Positions 57,701-64,000 of a stretch of DNA of 64,000 nt are shown piece after piece (the first letter of the stretch is position 1; every line of letters begins with the position of its first letter). Below the pieces are notes generated by a model. The model was given only the letters and a program-made list of their open reading frames with translations. It searched no databases and had not been told where the DNA came from. The DNA is from Perkinsus olseni (Eukaryota > Perkinsozoa > Perkinsida > Perkinsidae), in contig JABANP010000051.1 in assembly GCA_013115135.1 (NCBI GenBank), forward strand, positions 1 to 64,000, given 5' to 3'. A program made the translations under genes and the position numbers.

Positions 57701-58170
57701 TACCTAGTGAGGAATCGTCCGCGGTGAATCGGTGAAGGAGTGGTAGGAGACGCTACGCTTTTGATTTCTTCTTTTTCGCAGGCCGTTGTTGTCCACCATT
57801 GTCTGCGGGCACCTCCTTCCGTTTGCGCTCCGTGGCCTGCAAAGCAACGGAAGAGGAAAACTAACCGACGCAACCCCGCGTCACACAGGGAAGGGGATTG
57901 AATTTGTCTCCATGAATAGCGGAATAGATGGTATCAAATATTCGCTTAATGCAAACGTCGCGTGTGAGGTTCGAACCCGGGACCTCAACTCTGATACACC
58001 GTGTAGGTGTCCTATCTCCCTCGGCACAGCCGTATGTATGACGCTGTCATCCATCCAGTACCGCTCCTCCCCTCGGTACTACCTTAGCTGCCGCCCTTCT
58101 TCTCCTTTCCGTCGGTGACGAGTCAACACTCGATGCATCATCGGAGACGCTCGAGGCCGCCGAGGAGTCG
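51788..58170 (-). CDS. SPT5: Transcription elongation factor SPT5
   Basis: A multi-exon minus-strand gene; the 5' end is not resolved. N-terminal exons are Ser/acidic (DSSAASSVSDDASS; DSDEEEDFEDD), with a basic stretch between (ATERKRKE, AKKKKSKA). The NGN domain follows: VKCFDIGHEREIITRL (56530), LKSYIYIEGKSVNHIKRF (56200), VVPASEMLGVFRSAQE (55700). Then GYLYRRFKRNALL and VQPSITEISEFLG (54820-54740); KOW GDSVVVNGGDMKNLRGKVV (54280); VAIKDLSKHFEMGDHVKIL (53800) continuing GDTGTVIKLSGSVATVL (53440); IGQYKVGDLVTLNV (53170); APHPLAGRGAQVKHIMNN (52660) and RLEDGGIVAITGHQVEL; a Gly/Ser/Trp/His-rich linker (52400-52200); and a last KOW, GKRIRIIKGIYKGQLANVID (52150-52040). It ends ESSGRYGGGRGSLHAPPPG. 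SPT5 with SPT4 clamps RNA polymerase II. The usual long repeat CTR is replaced by the short HAPPPGM tail. Confidence 0.88.
51941..51991 (-). repeat. 51-nt SPT5 intron carrying a T-arm-like motif
   Basis: A fully defined intron (GTAAGCATGGGC ... TTTTTCAG) between AAG and CGT codons of the last KOW domain. Its middle reads GAGGTCCCAGGTTCGATCCC, a tRNA B-box/T-arm look-alike in sense with the gene, so the motif makes up much of the intron. Confidence 0.75.
52724..52789 (-). repeat. 66-nt SPT5 intron carrying a T-arm-like motif
   Basis: Intron GTAAGTCTGTAGC ... TTTGCATAG. Inside, TAGCTTGGTGTCGG (A-box-like) is followed by GTCGCAGGTTCGATTCCCAG (B-box-like), as if a tRNA had lost its anticodon arm. 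Sense orientation. Confidence 0.7.
53886..53897 (+). repeat. Dispersed 12-mer GCGGAGCGAAGC (exemplar)
   Basis: Exact copies, either strand: 423-434, 25037-25048, 42486-42497, 42902-42913, 46142-46153, 49695-49706, 53886-53897, 56902-56913, 60468-60479. At least four lie in introns, two (42486, 46142) just past HisRS stops, and one (25037) inside coding sequence of FAM184. The copy at 56902 starts two bases after a donor (GTGAGCGG...). Confidence 0.8.
57965..57986 (-). repeat. T-arm-like motif in 5' SPT5 intron
   Basis: On the minus strand GAGGTCCCGGGTTCGAACCTC, a self-complementary T-arm-like hairpin in the intron between the first two recognised SPT5 exons. Sense orientation. Confidence 0.6.
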
Positions 58171-59640
58171 CTGACATCATGAACAGCAGTCTCTGTGGGA
58201 GGCCCATAATATCACTAGTACTACTACTATCAGCCACTAAGATACATCTAGGGGACGTGCCCGTCTCGAATGACGGTAAATTCGTAGCGGGTAGCTCTAC
58301 AACATCCCTCCGAGCGCCCCTCCACCCTACTACCTTCCGCTGGCCTCCCCTTCACTGCTGGATACAGCCTTATCGTCGTCCCTCTCGAGCCATAGGAGAA
58401 GAGCAACTCGATAACAACATCAATAATGAACCACTACAACGCAACGCCCATACTAGTTGGCACAGAACCCGAGAGGTAGCCGGGAGAGGCAGAAGCCTGG
58501 ATTACGAATCATGATGGTCAAGAAGATTGAAAGCACCTGTGTCGGGGAGAGTCGACAAGACCACTTTGTCGCTGTACGACATAGGAGTTAATGCAAGGGG
58601 AAGGCCTATCAGCAGCTTCTAGTCTTCAACCACACCTGACGGCCGAACAACAACTTTTCGACACATAAGGACACCCCTCGGATACTATCACGATCTGGTT
58701 GATCTCGGACGATCCCTCACTACCATATGTCTGAGCGAGGGTATGATTTGGGGAAAAGTTGGTACGAGAATTCACATGCCGCTGCGCTCCCCAAGAATTC
58801 CGAGACCTCAGTAATACTCGATTGGACGGTTGAAGATCCCAGCACGAATTTAAAGTAGGAAATGAACTCTCGAAGGACCAGTACCCCGGACCAGAAAGTA
58901 CCATCAGGAACTCGAAGGTCTACGTGCAAAATAGAAATGCCCGTCTCAGCTTCGTACGCCCAACCTTACTCACCTTCGCGCTTTTGACGGAGGTGAGCGA
59001 GCCCTCGTCTGAGTATCAGAAACGCTCCTAGAATTTTACACGTTAAACTCAGTCCCGAAATTCTGGCGAGGGTCTATCGAGCAGCCCCTCTATTTCGGAA
59101 CTAGATGCCGAAGAAGAGGCATACAGTCCGTCGGTAACAGCGAATTGTTATTAGAAGTTGCGATTCGGAATGACAAGTCATTCCGACTTCTCCCGTACTA
59201 CCTGTTGTAACCGAAGCAGCTGGTGGAAGCTTGAACAGCAGTGGCCGAAGTACGGGTTGATAACGATACACTCATAATGGACTAAAATAAGGCACATTGC
59301 GACGAGCGAACGATTGCGAAGGAGAGAGGACGTTAAGCCCTCTCCGGTCCCAGATGGCCCTGGAGCACGTTTTTTCGCTTTGTTCTACATGTTTGGACAG
59401 TGGCAGAGGAAGCTGTAGTAACTTCGCGGTGAATAGCGTTTGCTATGCGTTAATGGGCCCGTGTGTGTAATAAACGAGCTGCTTCCTGAGGCGGGTGTTG
59501 GGCTTGGGATGGGTCTGGTAAGCAATCGTAAGAGCGGTCTTGGATTGAGGCGTTCGCGGAAGGAAAGCAAGATTTCATAAGAGTGCAAGATTTACCGATC
59601 ATGCGCCAGCGACGCCGCTGTGCGTGACGAGTATCTTTAC
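58171..59640. other. SPT5 5' region, no other gene
   Basis: Apart from the duplicated exon scrap, no gene is supported. The SPT5 promoter and first exon should lie in the first part of this stretch. Confidence 0.4.
58640..58930 (-). pseudogene. Duplicated SPT5 exon fragment
   Basis: Minus-strand SSITEVSEFLGSAAACEFSY and QLFPKS closely match the SPT5 exon at 54800-54680 (PSITEISEFLGSAAAGEISY). The DNA match runs about 95 bp (58743-58840 against 54689-54785). Surrounding sequence is not SPT5-like, so this is an isolated exon copy upstream of the parent gene. Confidence 0.7.
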
Positions 59641-59643
59641 TCC

Positions 59644-59787
59644 ATGGATCTCAACCGTACTGCCAACGAGCTCCGAGTTAAGCACGAGAAATCTATCGAA
59701 ACTGCTCATCGGGAACACGGGTACAAGTTAGATTTCTCAGCGTACACGCTCGGGCATGACCTGCAGTACTTAGGGCTCAATGGAAAG
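59644..59787 (+). CDS. Probable first exon of an unrecognised gene
   Basis: ATG at 59644 opens MDLNRTANELRVKHEKSIET and runs through YKLDFSAYTLGHDLQYL to an AAG|GTAATA donor at 59787. The composition is clearly coding-like. The continuation is not found with confidence; a candidate downstream stretch is FQVAFRPIAVRRGRLLG near 60010-60060. Family not recognised. Confidence 0.45.
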
Positions 59788-60179
59788 GTAATAACTCAAC
59801 AGGAGGGGGGAGTATGGAGTACCTCTTTTTCACCAACTCACAGCTCTCCCTCTTCTATAGCCCGGCATATATGCGGTTTAATGGGGCGGGCCGGGCGAAG
59901 GGTCGTTGGATATCTTTTGTGCGTTTAAAGTGGGGCGATTTGGGGCTTTTGTGGTACAGATGCTCATTAGAAGTTCTCTCGATGGTTTAGCGCTCGAAAG
60001 GGACTTTCAGGTCGCATTTCGACCCATCGCCGTCCGAAGGGGGCGACTGTTAGGGACCGTGAACGTGCCGTACTTAAAGGGCATGTTATGTGTTAGTGCC
60101 TTTCTCGGTGGGACCGTCGTGGGTAGAAGACCATTGAGAAAAATAGCGACAAGTTTTCTGGGCAGACGTTCTCGTTAGA

Positions 60180-61150
60180 GATTGGTTCGTTCTGACCGGT
60201 CGGGTGCGCGAACCCTGGGGTACAGCGACCACTGTCGGGATACACAGCAGTCTCTGTGTCATTGACAGATCCAATACGGCAAGCCCTACGCCAACGATTC
60301 CTCTAACATGCAAGCTGTGATGAATGCACCAGCGTACTGGAGTAGGGTTTATTACCGGGGCAACATTAAGGATGTCAATGAAGAAACGTAATGAGAGGCG
60401 GTCGTATTGGGTCAGCCTCAACCGGGAAGTTCAGGCCGGGTCCTGGGGCTAGTAAATTGGGAAAATCGCGGAGCGAAGCTGCTCTGAAGGAAGGTAGTAG
60501 GCTAGCGAGATCGGCCGTTTGAAGACTCTTGCGTGCAGCTGACGATTCCGGCGGCTACGGCGTTATCAAGGCGAGAATGGAGGACTTTGTACAGAGTTAC
60601 AATAAGCCTGCTCTGGTCTGGGCACCGACGAGCTCGAAGCACACGGGCGAACGCATGTAGTAGAGGGGAAGAGGGGCAGTACTGGTTGGGGGCGATTGAT
60701 TGTTCGTAATTATCAGATCCCAAGTTGACAACGGCAGACTGACCTTTCATAATACACTTAGTCATCTCAAAGTCACCACCTTCAACGACAAAGGCTCGGC
60801 CCTCGGTGCCCCGGGGTTGATTTCCTCGAGAAGCTGCGTTGATCTCTTCGCGGGTGGTCGCGGCGGAAGGTATTGTCAGGAAACCCACAGGTGAGAGCCA
60901 CGTGCTTGCAAATGTCTTTACGGACTTTTCTCATCTGTTTTTATCATTGTGGGAATGGCCGCCGGGGTGGTGATGGTTGGGCGAGTATAGAGGAGGGGGT
61001 GTCGGGTGTTCAGGTCACGTCCGTCAGAAGTTGCACATATCTCGAGTCTTTATTACCGGCGAGATCGGGACCTCATAAAGCCACTTGGCTGTAGTAGCTG
61101 AGACTCTTATGTTGGACTGTAGTGGTTTATGAGAATGATTTTGAGCAACC
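60180..61150. other. No confident gene
   Basis: The minus-strand frame at 60888-60502 contains a coding-like part (AATTREEINAASRGNQPRG, VVEGGDFEMTKCIMK), but its ends are unclear. One 12-mer copy lies at 60468. Confidence 0.35.
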
Positions 61151-61151
61151 A

Positions 61152-61224
61152 GCCCGTCTAGCTCAGTCGGTAGAGCGCAAGGCTCTTAACCTTGTGGTCG
61201 TGGGTTCGAGCCCCACGGTGGGTG
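61152..61224 (+). tRNA. tRNA-Lys (anticodon CTT)
   Basis: A 73-nt intronless cloverleaf: acceptor GCCCGTC pairs with GGTGGGT (with G-U pairs), discriminator G224; D-arm GCTCAGTCGGTAGAGC; anticodon stem CAAGG/CCTTG with loop CTCTTAA, giving anticodon CTT; T-arm GTGGG, loop TTCGAGC, CCCAC. A and B boxes are canonical. Recognises AAG codons. Confidence 0.97.
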
Positions 61225-61228
61225 TTTT
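61225..61228 (+). terminator. Pol III terminator of tRNA-Lys
   Basis: TTTT immediately follows the discriminator base (GTTTTGTTT), the usual RNA polymerase III stop. Confidence 0.8.
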
Positions 61229-61431
61229 GTTTACTTTCCTGCTATTTTGCCGCGACCTTGACATGCTTTTGCCCCCTACTCCGATGTTCGAGCCCACATA
61301 AGTCTTGCGTTGCCAGCGTCCCGTGTGCATTGACTGCTGAACAGTCGCCTTTCCAATTTTGCCCGCGCGTGGTGGATTTTTCCGTCAGCGTCAGATAGCT
61401 CAACGCAGCCATTATTTTCAATCTTAAACCT

Positions 61432-63265
61432 ATGATCTTCCCAACGCTTCATGCTCCGACTCTCCTCACTCTAGCGTCGCTAACATCGGCGTACTACCAT
61501 GGAGATGACTTGAGGGCTTCGAGCAACCCTGGACAGCTGTCCAAGGTCGTGAAGCATGAGGTCAGCGTTCCGCAGAACAGTGCCGTAGCGCCGAGTGAGT
61601 CCTTCCCTCTCTCCCCAGCAGTCACTCTGCATGATTTGTGATGACAGGTCCGGTGGAATCGGACGGCCTCGGTCCGTTGACCGTCGGTATGGCGCCAAAT
61701 TTGGCCAGGGAGTATCCACAGGGAACATTTCAGACTGAAGGAGAGTCGCCCAAGTTCACTGTCAGCGACATGCTAGGTGAGCATCATTCCGCGACCGCCC
61801 AGGAAGATAAGAATCCTGCAGCTCGTCCGAAGCGTATCTTGAGTTCATTGGAGTCGGCCGTGATTTTGAGCGCATTCAAATGGTGCGGACGCGATTCTCT
61901 GAAGCTTCGCAGATTGATCGCGGGATTTTGTCCCGTTCTAGGTGTTACGGTTCCATCAAGCTCGAGCCGTATAATGGCGACCCAGTTGGGGGAGGCTCCT
62001 GCGAGTCAGTACGGCATGACGCTCGAACAGTGTGCTCAGAAAGTAGAACGGACTGTTGGCGAGTGAGGTCCCGGGTTCGATCCTCGGGAGGTACATCCCG
62101 TTTGTAACATCTCAGGTTCGACACGTTCAAGGAAGGTGTTGGTAGGCTGCACTCCAGAGTGCTTCAAGTAAGGCCCGAGTCCTTCCTGGCGCATTGGCCG
62201 GCGATGACTGCCGTTCGTTGTAGTCGGAGGAAGCGCTGAAGAAAGTGGAGTTAAAAACTGAAAAGTATTCCTCCCGCGAGGCCAACTTCGCTGCTGAGCT
62301 CACCAAGCTCTTCTCTCTGGAGCAGGAAGTCAAGACCAGGTAGGATGCGCTCACTACTCGGCGGTCAAGCTGCAACTATGAATCTTATCGTCTACCATAA
62401 CCCCTCTCAATCTGCCCAAGGCTCCAAGTTTTTTCTTCAGGGCCGGGGTGCTCAGCAAGTGGATGGCAGATGAGAAAGTTGTGAGGGATCAGCTCTCTAA
62501 AGTGTAATGTAATTTCGTGGCGCGCGGTAGTCGAGTCGGTTGGTGTACACAGGTACCGGGATCTAGACGCGAAGTCTCTGCTGCAGTCGGATAAATTGCT
62601 GAGCATGAGTACCGTACTTCGCGCAGCTCTCAGCAAAGATGCAGGCAATTCACGATCACGTCAGCCAAGTCATCACTGCTGGTAGGCAGGAGGCCGTGGA
62701 CACTGAGGAGTATCTTTCGGCCGTTTCAGTCGGGGAGGCGGAGTCGAGCATGTATCAGTGGGCGTATAACGTCACCAGCAAGGTTAACTACCACACGACG
62801 CAGATAGTCACGGTAGGATCTGGGAGGGTCCTTCTGGGGTATCTTTGGTTGATGCTCAGTTGGCGCAGAATTTGGAGTTCCGAATAACACAGTCTAAGGG
62901 GATGGAAACGGAGGCTCGAAGAATGATGGCTCTGTATCAGAAGCGTAATATCCGTACCGGAAGGTCCCGGGTTCGATCCCTGCTCCATGCGTATTTGCTG
63001 TTCCCTCAGTTGCGGATAAGTACGGTTTACAGAACGACCTCTTTGCCGTGGCCCGGTCGGTGCTCAAGACGGACGGCAATAAACTCCAAAGTACTGCCGT
63101 CGCTCGCCTGTCTTCTTCAACTCATACGATTCACAGGCACCTCCGTTTCCGATGCCGTCCACGCTCCTCCGCCGTTGTCAAGCTCCGCTGCTACCACCAC
63201 CGGCACAACCGGCATCACAGTGTAGTCGAGGCATGAATAAGATGTTATCACTGCCGTCAGAATGA
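61432..63265 (+). CDS. Secreted alpha-helical/coiled-coil protein
   Basis: Starts MIFPTLHAPTLLTLASLTSAYY, a signal peptide. Further exons: PVESDGLGPLTVGMAPNLA (61645-61780); KKVELKTEKYSSREANFAAE and KLFSLEQEVKTR (62240-62340); WMADEKVVRDQLSK (62460); DLDAKSLLQSDKLLSM (62555); HDHVSQVITAGRQEAVDTEE and SMYQWAYNVTSKVNYH (62650-62810); AQLAQNLEFRITQSK and METEARRMMALYQKR (62850-62945); DKYGLQNDLFAVARSVLK (63015); and a Pro-rich tail, likely ending near 63265. Introns are short GT-AG, and two (62064-62108 and around 62950-63005) contain a T-arm-like motif. No membrane anchor. Function and family not recognised; the last exon is uncertain. Confidence 0.55.
62064..62090 (+). repeat. T-arm-like motif in intron
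   Basis: GAGGTCCCGGGTTCGATCC followed by TCGGGAGG, within an intron beginning about 62062 (GTGAGG) and ending CATCTCAG at 62114. Sense to the gene. Confidence 0.6.
62961..62985 (+). repeat. T-arm-like motif in intron
   Basis: AAGGTCCCGGGTTCGATCCC, then TGCTCC, between exons ending QKRNI and starting DKYGLQ. It shares 17 consecutive bases with the motif at 62067. Confidence 0.65.
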
Positions 63266-63295
63266 TGTTGCGTTCTAGTAGACCTCGGGCACGCT

Positions 63296-64000
63296 ATGAA
63301 CTCCTGCAGTGTTTTTTCTCAGACTATGTCGAAGGGTAGGCGGTTATTATCAAACCTTCGCCACTGCAATAGCATGGTCGTGCTCAACGCGGTCGCCATA
63401 GTCTTTTCGGTGGCCGTTCTGGTGATGGGCATCTACATCAGCGTGTCGCCCCTCGGTACACTGATAGAGACTTGGCCGCAATGGTGCACCTGTCTTTACG
63501 GTACCGCCCTCCTCCTGACCAGCATCGTCGGCTGCTCGATTCCATCGCAAACTCGAGGGGTTTGGCATGTTGTATATTGTGTGGTCAGCGGTCTGTTGCT
63601 GGTCGTGAGCGTCGCCTTGATTGTCATCTTTCTTTATGGATCTCTTTTCCTTGCAAAAGAATCCAAGCTCGATCCTTGCGTATTACAAAATCGACTGGAC
63701 TGCCGGTGGCTGCTCTGGTGGCACCTGCACGGTAGACGGCTGCCCCGACACCCTTGCTGTTCGATCCAGTCGTTTGTGACGATTGGGATACCGAGACGGT
63801 TCTGGATGGTCTGATTTCCCAACCTTCCGACCAGATGGTCCTCGCATGCGCCGGCGGTGATCAGTCTGGCGTGATACTCACTTGGTGTCGGTCAGCAGGA
63901 AAGATAACCTCAGAGTTGAAGATTTTCGTCGAACTAACTTTGTCGTTTATTCTCACCGCTGCATTGCTGCAGATTTTCTGTCTTGTTCTCAATCACATTT
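63296..64000 (+). CDS. Tetraspanin-like membrane protein (partial)
   Basis: Starts at 63296 (or ATG 63326). TM1 is NAVAIVFSVAVLVMGIYI, TM2 LYGTALLLTSIVGCSI, TM3 VVYCVVSGLLLVVSVALIVI. A short intron near 63660-63680 leads to an extracellular loop with Cys-rich GGCSGGTCTVDGC, then a further frame change near 63765 (probably another intron) to CDDWDTETVLDGLI and MVLACAGG. TM4 is LTLSFILTAALLQIFCLV, running off the window. The 2+1+large-loop+1 topology fits tetraspanins, although a clean CCG motif is not seen. It probably acts in the plasma membrane. Confidence 0.65.

Noticed and set aside
1..64000. CRISPR array, bacterial operons or bacterial promoters
   Set aside because: No spaced direct repeats of CRISPR type; genes are intron-split and eukaryotic, so prokaryotic features do not apply.

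Overview
The window is eukaryotic nuclear DNA from a protist. The genes are eukaryotic: SPT5, cytosolic histidyl-tRNA synthetase, WDR6/Trm734, FAM184, an SLC45/SUT sugar transporter and a tetraspanin. Coding regions are cut by many very short GT-AG introns (mostly 22-66 nt where I could fix both ends), and there is one pol III tRNA gene ending in a T-run. Intron style, multicopy secreted-protein genes and a FAM184 gene suggest an alveolate; Perkinsus or a relative is my best guess, but that is inference (about 0.4).

Layout. 0-3 kb: a 1.86 kb hAT DNA transposon with terminal inverted repeats, an 8-bp target duplication and a decayed transposase. 3.3-7.5 kb: three tandem minus-strand copies of a small secreted-protein gene, one with a broken frame. 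7.8-11.7 kb: a minus-strand coiled-coil gene of unknown identity. 12.1-12.6 kb: a complete four-exon truncated haemoglobin (minus). 13.3-14.5 kb: two small minus-strand genes. 14.9-19.5 kb: WDR6-like WD40 gene (plus). 19.8-29.6 kb: a large inverted repeat of two almost identical intronless genes for secreted Thr-rich, Cys-rich proteins, with an intron-rich FAM184-like gene (plus) between them. 30.5-31.2 kb: another secreted protein (minus). 31.3-34.8 kb: no confident gene, but several hairpin-forming repeats. 35.1-36.4 kb: a third, shortened copy of the Thr-rich gene, preceded by a captured scrap of the end of FAM184. 37.4-40.6 kb: sugar transporter (minus) with a retroelement-like insert in one intron. 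42.5-51.6 kb: two tandem histidyl-tRNA synthetase genes (minus), the upstream one bloated by insertions and probably damaged. 51.8-58.2 kb: SPT5 (minus), with a duplicated exon scrap just upstream. 61.15 kb: tRNA-Lys(CTT). 61.4-63.3 kb: secreted coiled-coil protein (plus). 63.3 kb to the end: a four-helix, tetraspanin-like gene running off the window.

The genes do not form a pathway. They are unlinked housekeeping functions (translation, transcription elongation, tRNA modification, sugar uptake, haem binding) interspersed with expanding families of secreted proteins. The most notable signals are outside the genes: a tRNA T-arm-like motif that recurs inside introns of unrelated genes, a 12-mer (GCGGAGCGAAGC) found nine times, possible 22-34 nt introns, a 55-bp repeat near gene starts, and several near-perfect palindromes. 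Exon boundaries were derived by eye from reading frame, splice dinucleotides and paralogue or family comparison; gene ends are firmer than internal exons.
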